From Amphibalanus amphitrite (lineage: Eukaryota > Arthropoda > Thecostraca > Balanomorpha > Balanidae): DNA of 64,000 nucleotides. The notes under the pieces are model-generated. The model was not told the DNA's origin. It saw only the letters and a list, made by a program, of their open reading frames with translations, and made no database searches. The DNA lies in the NCBI RefSeq assembly GCF_019059575.1, contig NW_024881859.1, positions 538,372 to 602,371 of the forward strand, written 5' to 3'. Below are positions 37,795-49,990 of this stretch, piece by piece (positions within the stretch are counted from its first letter, which is position 1; every line of letters begins with the position of its first letter). A program made the translations under genes and the position numbers.

Positions 37795-40318
37795 TTAAAG
37801 TGACCATCCCACCTTAACATTAGTTTTGAGTTGAGATAGCCAAATTGGTGGCCATGGCCTGCTAATACCGGTTTGGGCACTCACAACATCGAAAAATGCT
37901 TTAATTCGGAGATATGGAATTTCAAACTTGCAGTTTTCGGATTCTAAGGGGCTAATGCATTGGGATGCCCCCTTAGAATTTGTGACGTCAGTGGTGATCT
38001 AACGATTTTAAAACCTTATACTAACATCTTTGTGAAACAGTGGTGGATATATACTATTTGCGCGCAACATCTGCCGCAAACGCTGCATTTCCAAAATGAA
38101 GTCGCTAGGAACAGCGGAGATCTCAAAAGGTAAACAAAAGTAAAAGGCTAATATCTTGAAAACCGGTGAATATTTTTCGGTGAAATTTGGTAGATATTCG
38201 TTTTTGCTCTTTCTGAACCGAGCGACATCACTTTCATGCACTGGCGGTCGCAGCCGCTAGCAAAAGGGGGGGCCAATCTCACACTCGCGGGACATAACAT
38301 TTATCCGTCACCGGGGGGGGGGGGGGGGTGATCGGCTAATTTTTACTTCCACGAGGCGCCGCGCAGTTGGCACTAATTATGCTTCATCCATGTCATTCTT
38401 GCGTGGAATCTTTAAGTACAATTTAAGGCAAAATCACCAGTTCCATTTCCCGCCCCACGGTGTTTCCACCGGTCGGGCCACTGCACCATGGCGACGGATC
38501 GGTGTAGCATATACTGGAAGGTCGGGCACGCGGATTTATGACCTTACCACTATAAAACAATTCGGAAAAGTACAGATACCTACCTCTTGCTTTGAACAAG
38601 CATGTGAAACCCAGAGAGCATTTTCAGGCTATGACACTTACCCATATAATTGTGTGGCGGCGGGAGAGAGTAGGTACACCGACCTCTGGAGACCAAAGGT
38701 TCCTGGCTTTCAAAATTGGCATCTGAGGGCCGCGCGCGACTCCTGTGGGCTTCGTAACGGCTCTATTGGGGCTCACTCAACCTGCCTAGTTCTCATGCTG
38801 AAAAGACTGGCGGCCCTGAGCCCTGAGGATTTCATCAGTCTCTGCCAGCCCCAAGACCCACAACGGCTCATGGGTCCCGATGTCGAAATATGAGGGAATC
38901 TACGCGGGACCATCAGGACGTAAAGTGATCTCGATCAGGACTAACGTACGGCTGTACAGGAGTCTGCGTAAGCCCTCTGATCTTCAGAAGCCCACCCATG
39001 TATGTTTTCACTTAGAGGCCAGATTAGGGCCCTCAGAGACCAGTACCTACAGGGCCTGCAAACTGCAAAGGCCAGTAGTTTGAGACCATCAGAGACCGAG
39101 TTGGGCTTTCAGAGGCTAATGTGGGTCCTTACTCATTATAGGCCAACATGGGGCCCTCAGATGTCAGCGTGGGGCTCTAAAAGACCGGCATGAGCCGTCG
39201 TTGGACCCCAGAGGCCAGCAGAGGGCCCTCAAAGGCCAAGATGGGCCCTCCTCAGAGGCCAATGCAGGCCCTTAGAGGTCGGCATCGGGGCTTTAGCAGC
39301 CAGTGCGGGGCCCTCATTGGCACCTAAAGGTTCGTCTTAGGACACCAGAGACAGAAATAAGGCCACCAGAGACCGGTGTGAGACGCTCAGACGCCGGTTA
39401 GGGCCCCTGAGGCCGGTTAGGGGCCCTCATAGGCCAGATGTGGGGCTTAAGAGGTCGATGTGGGCTCTTAGCGGCCAACGTGGGCGCTTGACCGCCACTG
39501 AAGTTCCCTCAGAGGTCAGTGTAGGACGCTCAAAGACCGGTGTGGGAGCTATATTAATAGCTTGGAGTGTTTTTTTTTTTTTTTAGCCTCGTGACGATCG
39601 AATAAGGGCCAGGGCCCCATACACCTATGGGGGCCCATCGGTTGTTTGAGGCGGGGGGAGCAAATGATATGATGGCCCCCTTTATTGGCCTTTGGGGGGC
39701 ATGGCCCTGATGCCCCCCCCCCCACGCGACCGCCACTGTGTACACATTACACACAGTCCTCTGAGATTGCATACTAGCTCATGCAAACTCTATGCAGGCC
39801 CCGGAGGTCCCACGCTAATCCTTAAGAAACCAAGCCGGCATACGGCGTCACCACCGGGCTTCTGAGGTGCACAGCACCAACCCATGAGGTCTTACTTTAG
39901 TGTCGTAGAGCCACGCTCATTTGGCAGGGCCCACCCGCCACTGCCGAAGAGGGTCTCATGCCAGCCATTGCTGGGCCTACGAGAGCCTCAAGTAAACCCA
40001 CGCTGATATTCCATATAAGATCCGGCCTTACTCGTGAACCGGTGCCAGCGACGCTGACCGCCAAATTATCAGAATGCGAAGCTTAGCCCACTTATGAGTA
40101 CAATTTACGTCCTTTGATGGCGCAAGAAAGAAAATGAAACAAACAAAAAGCTTTCTAGGACTTTTTTCGATCTGAAAGGTGGGGCCAAAAGATAGTATGG
40201 CCCCACCTTTCAGCACCAAAGGGGGGGGGGGCATGGCCCCCGTGCCCCCCCCCCCTGGGACCGCCTATGCTTTCATGCCAATTCATTAACTTTTTTGAAG
40301 GTGGGAGGGTCCCTTTAA
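37795..40318. mobile_element. TTAA-flanked MITE, copy 2, interrupted
   Basis: Same family as 34145-34633: left end AGTGACCATCCCACCTTAAC, right end AAGGTGGGAGGGTCCCT, TTAA at 37795-37798 and 40315-40318. It is interrupted in the same right-hand region (GACATCACTTTCATG...CAATTCAT) by a later 2-kb insertion. Confidence 0.85.
38231..40277. mobile_element. 2.0-kb hAT-like non-autonomous element with internal minisatellite
   Basis: Exact 8-bp duplications CTTTCATG (38231-38238, 40270-40277) flank ends CACTGGCGGTCGCAG / GGGACCGCCTATG, which are imperfect inverted repeats. The intact copy of the host MITE (34585-34610) shows the unoccupied sequence. An internal GCGACCGCCACTG near 39730 is another end of the same type, so the element may itself be composite. 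The middle (38700-39550) is a degenerate repeat of GGGCCCTCAGAGGCCAGTG-type units. No transposase. Confidence 0.82.
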
Positions 40319-40518
40319 GAGACGCTCTTTGACAGGTATTCCGTTGTGGTGGTATTTCCAGGTCGGCTTTTCCCAACCCTCCAAATATATCCTAAGAAAG
40401 GCCAGTGTTTACAGGCGTGACTTAAATATCCCCATTTAGGTGTACATATTCTGAAGCGTCCGGTGTGTTAACTGGCCTCTCCCCCTCTCTCTCTCTCTCT
40501 CCACGCTCCCCGCTGTAG

Positions 40519-40718
40519 ACTCGGGTCCGAGCTCGTCGCTGGTGACGGTGCCGACGATCGTCGCGGGCGACGAGTCGGAGCCGGCCTCCCTGGTGTCTGT
40601 GAGCGCCGTCGAGCCGCCGGCGCCGCTGCCGCTGCCGCAGCTCTGCCTGGCGCTCATCGACTTCCTGGCCAGCCGGCGCTGCCAGCCCATGTGGGGACAC
40701 GAGGACAGCAGTGCTAAG
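40519..40718 (+). CDS. fry: furry exon K
   Basis: G+AC=D, then SGPSSSLVTVPTIVAGDESE, PASLVSVSAVEPPAPLPLPQ, LCLALIDFLASRRCQPMWGH and EDSSAK. The C-terminal LxxLIDFLASRxxxPMWxxED block is a Furry landmark, preceded by a Ser/Pro-rich linker. Acceptor CGCTGTAG, donor GCTAAG|GTAGGA, phase 0. Confidence 0.93.
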
Positions 40719-42116
40719 GTAGGAGGGATGTGATACACTTGGGGAATACGCATGCCAGACGAAGATTTATCAACAGCCGAGGTTTTATGGTGTTCACTGT
40801 TTTGAAAGTAACGAACACATGGCAAAGCGTGACGCTCCAGTTCTGAGATAGGTTGAACACTTATATTCCGACTCCATTCCACCACTTTAACTCTTGACGG
40901 AAGTCCCCCTCTCATGAGTCTCCACCCCCCCCCCCCGTGCCCCCACATCGAGCCGTTAGCGTGTCCCCGCGACGCCCTATGGCGATCGCTAATTGTTGCC
41001 AACATTACCACCCTGTGCCAGAGCCGAGTCACGCGTGCGGCCGGCACACCGCAGTCGTTTATTATACGGGTGCCCGTGTCCGCTTCGGTGTGCCGCTGGC
41101 CACACTGCGGGACACAGACGGAAGGGAGGGGAGGGTGGCGGGCTGCCCGTTGCGTAAGCTGTGATTGATATTGTGACTGGCAGGGATATAATGCAGGGGT
41201 ATGGTCTGCTAAGCATTGTGTGGTATATGCGGTGTGGGGCGAAAGCGGTGATTGGCTTTGTTTGTGACTTATTTTTGTGTAAGGTCGGTCTCCCAGAATA
41301 TCGTGTTGTTGGGGTGTTCTGAGAATCGGCTACCGGCCAACATTGACATCCACAGACTATTGTAACGCAGGTTCCGTGTCGCTATTTCTTACAGTGCGTC
41401 AGTAATACGTCAGTCAGCTTTATACATCAGCTGAAACATCAGCTGTATGTATGTTTCAGCTTTACGAAACTGCATCGAACACTATCAGCAAGCGATTGCA
41501 TATCCACCCAATGCTAGCATACATATGTCTCCTAGCAGCTGTGTGTCTGGCTCTTTGACATTGCTAGCTTCCCCGTCCCCATTCTGAGCTCGAATTGGGT
41601 CACCGTTTCCTGACTGCGTGGGGGTATCAAAGTGCGATTGAAGTGGGACTGGCCGCCGGCTCCGTGTGATATCTGGGTGCTTATTAGCGCGCGGGTGCCG
41701 GCCATATTGGTCTGTGAGGTGTCCCGGCGTGTAATTGTCGTCAGTGGGACCGCACTGTGGGACGGGTCGCTGGTCAAGGCGGCGGAAATCGGCGGCACTG
41801 CGCAGCTCCGTACCGGGGGAAGGGGAATTTCCTGTATGTTTGATGCAGTCTTGCAATGCAATCCAGCCATCCAAGAAACTTTGCGCGAGACGTTTTCTTG
41901 GATGGTTTTCTTGGATAGCTTGATTTCATCGAGGGCTTCTGTTTTAAAGAAAATTTGTAAGCTTTGCTGCACTGTTAAGTAATTAGAACTGCCAGTATTT
42001 CAACTATTTCAGTACCTAACGTGTAGTTAATGTTACTGTATTTTATTTATGCATATTTCGGCCTTTTTTAAGCAGATAACGAGCGATATTAAGAAACATA
42101 CAGGAAATAATATCTA

Positions 42117-42243
42117 GGACTCTACCGCGACGAAATATTTCTATCTCGAGTTTTCAAAGAATTTCATGCACTCGGCCAAGGCCTCGTGCATGAAATCCTT
42201 TGAAAACTCTCGATAGAAATATTTCGTTTTCGCGGTATCGTCC
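42117..42243. repeat. 127-bp foldback hairpin
   Basis: The arms 42117-42171 and 42186-42243 are imperfect inverted copies (TACCGCG...CGAAATATTTCTAT... GTTTTCAAAG...TTTCATGCAC). They are separated by a short GGCCAAGGCC-containing loop. Could be a tiny MITE or a structured RNA when transcribed. Confidence 0.85.
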
Positions 42244-42509
42244 AAGAATGTATATTCAGTGCGAAGGGGGAGGGGGCGTTTGCGGTAGGGTTGCTTTCTA
42301 CTTTATCAGCTGTTTAGCGTAACCGATGCATTATATTTGTGTGCATTGATTAGACGCATCGAACCGATTTATTAACGATAGTAAAATATAATTCCGTTCC
42401 CAAGAACAAAATGTTACATAAGTGGCGGGTGGTGTAAATGCATAAAGCATGGCATTAGGCAGCTCTGGCAAATGGACCCAGATACAACAATGTGAAAAGC
42501 GGACCATTA

Positions 42510-43516
42510 TACCGGGTGGCCCAGAAAAAACGTTCCGAACTTTGGAGGCCTATATATCAAATTCGAGTATAAATAACGAGCTAAAATTTTCATCAAGTTT
42601 GCGTCATTTCCTTGCGCATTGGTATGCCAAATTATAACACTATACCATCATTTTCAAGCTGGCAATCTTGAGTTGAATTAAGCAAGACGTTTTTGCTTTT
42701 TTTGCCGATGTCAAACGATAGTGATGATTGGGTTAGACGTCCCATGTAATAAAAAAAAATAAAAAATAGAGCACGTGAATGAAACCAACACGTATGTTCT
42801 TATTTTAAATATTTTTGTCTCACTTATGTGCCAAATATTCAAATACTGAGCCAAGATGGTGCTCATGGATGCCATTCGTTTCAACACCAAATCATGTTTC
42901 GAGCAGGAGTGGCACGGTGCATGGATTACTGCTGATTACCCTCCTTTCAGTAGATCAAACAGGAAATCGACCGGATAAGGAAATCAAACTAAAGCAGACT
43001 GGTTCCTGTGCCAGAAGACCACAGAATAGCTTATGAAAAACATCATTGCTAGCAGATGACAAAAAAACTGGTTGAAAAGCTACCTTTTCCCAGGAATGTC
43101 AGCCAGGAAAGCATTTGAGCCACAAGATGGTTAGAAAACTGGAAACTTCTTCCGATGCCGCTGGCACAGAGCCATCGTGGTTGCCTGAGTGAATGTGTCA
43201 TCCTGAGACCCGAACCATCAATGAGACTAGCTGCCAGTAGAAGTCATGGCTCTAGGCCGCGGTGCCGCGGGGTGAAAGTGACCCGTTCACTCACATTTTT
43301 TTTTTTTAGTAAACATCGGAGCAAAAAAGTAATTTTTACATGGCATGCTTGAAACACGAACCGTTTAAAAAGTAATTTACCGATCACCATGAAAATCACA
43401 CCATTTACTGAAAATGTGTGACGCATTGACTATTCGAAGTTTCAATGTTGTATCTTTATCACTTTCTGAGAAATATTGATTTAAAGTTGGGAACGTTTTT
43501 TCTGGGCCACCCGGTA
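42510..43516. mobile_element. mariner-like MITE, TA-flanked
   Basis: Inverted ends CCGGGTGGCCCAGAAAAAAC and its complement, with TA at 42510-42511 and 43515-43516. CCGGGTGGCCCA ends with TA duplication are typical of IS630/Tc1/mariner-related elements. The interior (1.0 kb) has no transposase frame. Confidence 0.85.
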
Positions 43517-43970
43517 TAAGGGGCTTTACCACCGCGCTACCAAGCCAAAAAGCATGCGGTATAATCCACAGCAGCCGAAGCACAATATGAACTGAAAGTC
43601 TAGGCGGCCTTGGCAACTATCCAGATAAAGATCGTATCCTACCCTGGTTTCTTCTGGTCTGGATTAGTGTCACGTGTTCAATTAATATGCTACTTGTTGC
43701 ATCGTATTTTAGCTAATGTTTAAACTATGTGTCTTTATGCATGATGCTATATTGATTTCGATGTGTTTCAAGAAAGTCGTTTTAACATGCCTTGTGCGAC
43801 ACGATTAGCATTGTTCTACGAATTGCACCTACTTTCATATCCAACGAATAGTGTTTGTATATTTCAAACAACCTGCTGTTACTACTGTTCACATTAATGA
43901 TCTTCTTCATTTTGACCCTCCCTGGCTGACCTCTGATGACCTCTGGTGACCCCTGCCTCCCCTTCGTCAG

Positions 43971-44138
43971 GTGTGGCACATCCACTCGTCAGAGCAGCTC
44001 TCTCGGCTGCTGGGTCACGTGGTGCGGATTTTCGGAGAGAGCCTGCCCTCTGCGCGCATCCAGGAGCGCTGGGCCAAGGTGGCCCTGCACGTGGCTCTCA
44101 GCTGCTCGTCCCGACACTACGCCAGCCGATCGCTGCAG
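43971..44138 (+). CDS. fry: furry exon L
   Basis: 56 codons: VWHIHSSEQLSRLLGHVVRI, FGESLPSARIQERWAKVALH, VALSCSSRHYASRSLQ. Strong Furry match (helical repeats with ERWAxxALHxALSCSSRHYAxRSLQ). Acceptor CCTTCGTCAG, donor CTGCAG|GTACGA, phase 0 both sides. A pentanucleotide array begins right after the donor. Confidence 0.95.
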
Positions 44139-44144
44139 GTACGA

Positions 44145-44428
44145 ACGGACGGGACGGGACGGGACGGGACGGGACGGGACGAGACGAGACGAGACGAGAC
44201 GAGACGAGACGGGACGAGACGGGACGAGACGAGACGAGACGAGACGAGACGGGACGGGACGAGACGAGACGAGACGAGACGAGACGAGACGAGACGAGAC
44301 GAGACGAGACGAGACGAGACGAGACGAAACGAGACGAGACGAGACGGGACGAGACGGGACGGGACGGAACGGGACGGGACGGGACGGGACGGGACAGGAT
44401 GGGACGGGACGGGACGGGACGGGACGGA
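44145..44428. repeat. (GGGAC/GAGAC)n array directly after the exon L donor
   Basis: About 57 pentamer units start six bases after the splice junction. GGGAC blocks occupy both ends and GAGAC blocks the centre. The Arg/Asp/Glu/Thr open frames across it are artefacts. Confidence 0.95.
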
Positions 44429-47289
44429 CGAACAAAAAAGCAGATGGATGGTTGAAACGGCGAAGAGGCAGACTAATGAGCAGATAATAGTTTGGAGAAG
44501 AGAAGGACGGTGGATGAGTGAACGAATCGACGAATGGACGGGTCTGGTGGCGTCCTTGACATCTGGCCGTTTTGATTGATCCAGTTAGACCGGTAATTCG
44601 GTGTTTTTCACACGACGTCCAACTTTCTGCTGATGTAAGCTGGCTCGCTAAACGGCGGCCAGCTTGGCGCTTTGAGCTTGTGTCCGAGGACCGATGGCGG
44701 TAGCATGGTGTTTTTACCCGTTGGATTGTGAAATATGGCGATGTTAAAACTTTAAAGTGTTTGTTCTCGTGCGCTTGGCAGGCTTCTCTATTCAAGCTTC
44801 AAGCGATTTTCTGAAACAATCTGTATTTGCAAATATTTTCAAGGTCGGAGGATGTGGCTAGTGTAGCTTGGATTTATTATTTGATCCGGACACATGTTTT
44901 CTATGCTTTGCAATCTTATGCATTCGCTGTCTCTTTTTCAAGCTTTTTGGCGTGCACGGCAATTTCCGCTGCCAGTAAAGGGGCGTGTACCCACCTAGCA
45001 ACTCCTTCAGCAGCGATCTCGGGGTGGTTTTACCACCCCCAGCCCAGTCGTGATCCGCTCGGTAACAGCCATGCCCGCTCGAGGCGGCGTGAATCGAGGT
45101 CGTCCCTGTATGGTCGCTCGACGCGTCCACACTATCTTCCCCCGCAGGCGAGCCGGACTCGGTTTCAGGCGTGCCCGGCCGACTCCGTGTTTCTGCCCGA
45201 GCGGAGGCCTCGATCCGGTTGGGATTTGGGCTGTGGTGCGGTGTGAATCTGGGTGCTGACCGGAGGCTGTCCCGCTGTTACTGGGTACTGCTGTGTACCG
45301 GACTGGGTCGGCTGGGCTGGGGGAGTGTGTGTGTCGGGAGGGGGGGGGGGGGCACTGACGGCCGGCGCTGCAGCCCGTCGAGCCGGCCACTTCAGCCGGC
45401 GTTTGGTTAACGCCCCGGACGGCAGCGGCCGGCCTGATTGCCACTGTCAGTGCCAGAAGCGCACGTCCCGCCCCCCCCCCCCCCCGGGGGCGGCTGGGGG
45501 CTAGCAGCGCCACGTGGCAAAACACAGAGCACTGGAGAGACGCCGGCTCCGAGCTCTCCGGTGGGACTCTGTACGGAGCTGTCCAAATTCCGAGCGTTAG
45601 AGTGGATAGATATCCTGGACGGATCGCCGTCTGGCCGCCTGCTTAAATTGGGTGCGACTGGAGCATCGCTCAGTTTTTTTTTTTTTACATCTCTGTAAGG
45701 CCAACCATGGCTGGATCACCTTTCATATAAATACCGGGACCACATCGAAAGACGCAAGCAGTAACATAAGCATCATCCATTTATGTTCTCAAACTTACTG
45801 GAGACTAATGAACGATTTTAATTAGATCTTCATGATCTGTGTTCTGGGTAGCGATAGCTATGTCGCTCGGCCGCTTGTCATTTTCCCTTTCTTGCTCGAG
45901 GAACATGACGTCGCAATGTCTACGATTTGCTTTCACTTCCTTGGCTCGATTAGTTGCTTGCGTATGGTCAGTAAAAAGGAAAGCGTTCTCGGGTCAGATC
46001 AGCATGCCACATGAACCGTGAAACCGGTACCTACTTGATACTTACAGCATTGATATAACTAAATAAGACACTGTGGCAACAGGATATAACCAAATAGAAA
46101 CATTTAAATGAAGCGAGTATGTGCATACTAGTTCAGCCAGAAATCGGGGTGAAAATTGTATTATTAATCGCGTGAAAGAGATGGCATTGATTCAATTGGT
46201 AGCCTGGCAGCTGGAAACCGATTCTCATTTCCGTTCCAAACTTTTCAAATGTGATTTTGTTATGGTTCAGTTAGTGATGGATCTATTCAGTGCTTCTGAC
46301 GGCACTAAATTCGGATCAACCTTGAAGAACATTCTAAGCGGGCCTCTAGAGAACTAACTGCCGCCCACTTGGTTCTTGATTCTCAATGAAGCCCTGTGTC
46401 GCTCATTGCGAAGTGAGATATATTGAGGGTGTATGATGATCCCGAGTTTGAGGAAACGAGTATGGTTTCAGTTATACCGTTATGCTCCAAGTACGCGCAA
46501 CTCGCGTTGTGCCAAGGAGCTTGGAGCGGTGGTTTCAGCAGAAGTTTTGTGAATTTCACCTTGAGTGGTAGCATTGTCTGACCAAAATATCCTCTGACGT
46601 AGATTCGAGAATTGGGGATATTCTGGTGTACCGCTGTGCGCTAAAAATGCTTCAAAAGTACCTGGGCTCAATTTGACGTAGATTCACTCGGTGCTTGATG
46701 TAAAGCTGCTTGTGATTATAGCATCTCAGCACTGTGCGCGCTGCCGATCCTATTATTGTAATTGGGCTGTTGCCGCCTTGTCTGTGCCGCTGTCGAGTGG
46801 GAGCGCTCGAAGCTCTGGTTGGAGTGCCCTCTGTGTCTCTGTCGCTGCTCGGTGCCGTGATTGCCTTCCGATGGAGACCTCCCGGCGCTGCCCTTTCCGA
46901 GAATAGTGTCCCGGACTGCACGGTGCCGACGTCACCGGAATGTTCGGACGGCGGTCCAGCAGTGATCGGAATGGCGTGTCGCCATTCTTCTGCCGGTAAT
47001 GAGTCGTGGCGCGCCGGCCTGGGGCGCGGCGCGCCGTCGGCGCCTCAACTGTCGCGCTTTGAACGAGCGCGGCCCGTCTGAGGTAATAGGGTAGCCTCCG
47101 GGCAGGGAAGCAGATACTCAAGTAAATAATATGCGGTCATTAATTATTTTTGCGCTAAATATCATTGTAATTAACCTCAGAAATAAGTATTGCACCGTCG
47201 ATGTGCGCCCGTCATAAGTTAGGGCGAGTCTGCTAGCGAGGATAATCCAAAGGCTTATGATGAAACTCGGAACGAAAAATCAACTGTGT

Positions 47290-47324
<35 letters not shown>

Positions 47325-47526
47325 TTTCAAAAGATCGCCGACGGGATAACCCATTGAGTGACAAAGTCAATATTTAAAACATTTATAAAAGAACACATTT
47401 ACAAGACATAAAATGAGATGACAATGCATGAAATACATAAAAAAATAAAAAATAAAAATAAACAAAAATAAAAATAAAAACATGAACAAATTAAAAATAA
47501 ACTAGCAATACATACAGCGCCAGTTC

Positions 47527-48846
47527 CTAAAGTGAGGCAGCGTATTGTTTCACCTTACTGCGAAATACGTAGCAGCTGTCATTGAACATATCTGCGTTGG
47601 GGACGCTTGCAAAGAAGCTGTTCATCTGCCTGGGCAGTCTCATGAACAGTCCATTCTTTACAGCGTTCACCCTTGCAAACGGGACATTCAATAATGTGCA
47701 CATATGCTGTCTGGTTGTGCGGCAAGGCACACTCAGAGAAAAGGACTGCAGAAGTAGTGTGGACGATATTCTACCCCTGTACACATTCCGGATGAACATG
47801 ATATCATGTTGTGATCTTCTCGCAGATACAGATGTCAGCTTGAAATGTTTAAGTAAGTCCACGTAAGACAAAGAGGGAGATTTGACGCGGCAGTGTGCGT
47901 TGAGCCACATCAAAAACTTGTGCTCGATCCGCATGACCCTATCTGTGTGCGCAGCAGCGGCTCCGTTCCAAATCACACTGCAGTACTCTAGGGTTGAGCG
48001 CACATACGCATAGTACGATGCGAGAGCCGACGGAACATTGAGACTTCCTCTCGGGTTAGCTCTCTATGACCTTATCAGGACGCCTAGAGCGCAATTCGCT
48101 TTGACGACGGTTTGATTGACGTGGGGCCCAAATGTCAATTTTCTGTCCAAAATGACGCCTAAATCTCGGATAACTTCAACATGTTCCAGGACCGAGTTTT
48201 GGATCGAGTAAGACGTAGACAATGGTTTCGTTTTGAGTGTCATACGAAATGATTTACATTTTGATGGGTTTAGTTGGAGTTTCCACGTCTTTGACCATTT
48301 TTGGAGCCTTTCAAGATCTTCCTGTAATGATTTGGAATCGCTTCGACAGGTGATTTTCCGATATAATTTGGCGTCGTCAGCATAGAGAAGCACCCGTGAA
48401 GACATCCCAATCGGCAAATCGTTGATAAACAGAGCAAAGCACAGCGCAGAGATCACGCCACCCTCCGGTGTTCCCGACGTAACCTGGCACCACTGCGAGC
48501 ACCTGCCATTCACTACGACGCGTTGCTGCCTGTTTGTGAGGTATGACTGTAACCACTCCAGAGCTGGACCTGATACATGATAAGCCTTTTCCAACTTGTA
48601 AATTAAAAGAGAGTGGTCTACGCTCTGGAATGCAGCAGAGAAATCTGTATAAATGCAGTCTGTTTGGCAACACTCTTCGATTGATTCATATGCAGTGCTC
48701 AGCAGTGTAGCCAGGTTCGTCGCACATGATCTACCTGGAACAAATCCATGTTGCTCCGGTGTGATAGCGGGTTTCACGTGACGCAGCACAGTGATGCAAA
48801 TGGGGTTCACGAGTGGCCATAAATACCCAAAAGTCAAGTTTACCAA
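47527..48846 (-). pseudogene. non-LTR reverse transcriptase, C-terminal part
   Basis: Minus strand from the edge of the foldback insertion: HVKPAITPEQHGFVPGRSCA, then YTDFSAAFQSVDH (motif A), SGTPEGGVISALCFALFIND (motif B) and LLYADDAKLYR (catalytic YADD), then LNPSKCK and DLGVILDRKLTFGPHV. A break near 48005-48064 separates the tail region with RSTLEYCSVIWN. Motif B reads PEGG where PQGS is usual, possibly a decay change. Non-functional as it stands. Confidence 0.88.
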
Positions 48847-49990
48847 ATCGAGTTAATTGCGATATGGCCGAGTAGACAAATGTTTGGGGCATCTGAAATC
48901 ACATGGTTTTCATGTTTTTGTCCAAACCGGCCTCGTGTATAATCGTCAGAAGTCGGGACATTTTCTAGGTCGTAAAATGACGGTCAGACGCTCGCAAGTT
49001 CAAACGCCGCTGGTTTGCGTTCATTTCGTACAAATTGAAAAATTATGCATGGGAATGATCCCCAAAGCCTTCTGCTTCTAATGCCGGGTCACAAAAAGCC
49101 GTATCTCATTCGCTTTGGCGGTAATCTGACTATTTATCTTCATGTTGCAATCGCAGTTTTTAACTAAGAAAAAAAAAATGCTTTCGTTTCACCTACAGCA
49201 CCTAACACAGTGTGTGCCCGTTAGTCCACCGTACCATAGCCTTCCCTAATCATTTCTGAGTCGCATCGTGAAAGAATTAAGGTGCTAGCACAGGGCTGAC
49301 CGGCGCTACAGAGGTTTTTGTCCGGGCGGTCGGGTGCCGCAGTGGGCGCGCAGTGGGCGGGTGGGTGCCGCCGCGCGGCGTCCGGGCGGCGCGGCGGCGT
49401 GGCCGCCCGGGCCGCCCGCTGCGCCGCGGCACCCGACCGTGCCGGACGAAAACTTCTGTAGCGCCGGTCAGCCCTGTGCTAGCGCCTTAATTCTTTCACG
49501 ATGCGACTCAGAAATGATTAGGGAATGCTATGATATGGTGCACTAACGGGCACACACTGTGTGAAGTGCTGTAGATGAATTGAAAGCAAATATTTTTGGT
49601 AAAAAACTGCGGTTGCAACATGATTACAAATAGTTAGCTCACCGCCAAACCAAAATAGATACGGCTTTTTATGACGTAACATTAGAAGCAGCAGGTTTCG
49701 GGGATCATTTTCATGTATAATTTTTGCAGTTTGTATGACATGAACGCACGCTAGCGGCACTTGAATTTTAAGTACCTGACAGTCATTTTACGACATCGAA
49801 AATGTCTCGACTTCTGACAATCCTACACGAGGCCGGTTTTGACAAAAACATTAAAATCATACTTTTTCAGACACCCCAAACATTTGCCTGACTGACCATA
49901 TTACGATTTATTCGATTAAGTGAACTTGAATTTTGGGTCTTTTTCGTATTTATGGCCACTCGTGAACCCCATTTGCATCACTGTGCGCAG
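48782..49990. mobile_element. 1.2-kb foldback element with CACAGTG ends and 5-bp TSD (Transib-like)
   Basis: Element 48787-49985. Both ends begin CACAGTGATGCAAATGGGGT, and the outer 40 bases are identical. The rest of the roughly 550-base arms is inverted but diverged. A GC-rich loop lies near 49340-49425. CGCAG flanks both sides (48782-48786, 49986-49990). Removing the element and one CGCAG joins ...SLLR to HVKPAITP of the host RT in frame, confirming boundaries. The 5-bp GC-rich duplication with CACWRTG-type ends is the signature of Transib elements and is shared with RAG recombination signals. No transposase encoded. Confidence 0.85.

Larger units (their letters stand above)
36949..40518 (+). 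other. intron J-K of furry
   Basis: Contains a TTAA MITE interrupted by a hAT-like element (37799-40314). The 36949-37790 segment has nothing recognised. A short (CT)n tract (40480-40500) precedes the acceptor. Confidence 0.75.
40719..43970 (+). other. intron K-L of furry
   Basis: Holds a foldback hairpin (42117-42243) and a mariner-like MITE (42512-43514). The stretch 40719-42110 has a poly-C run (40925) and short unconserved open frames only. Confidence 0.75.

Noticed and set aside
43936-44795. Arg/Asp/Glu/Thr-rich open frames
   Set aside because: Read through the GGGAC/GAGAC pentamer array after exon L; only the exon L part is real coding.
48787-48835. A recombination-signal nonamer 23 bases after the CACAGTG heptamer
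   Set aside because: The sequence at that spacing (CCATAAATA) matches the nonamer consensus at only about half of its positions, no better than chance.
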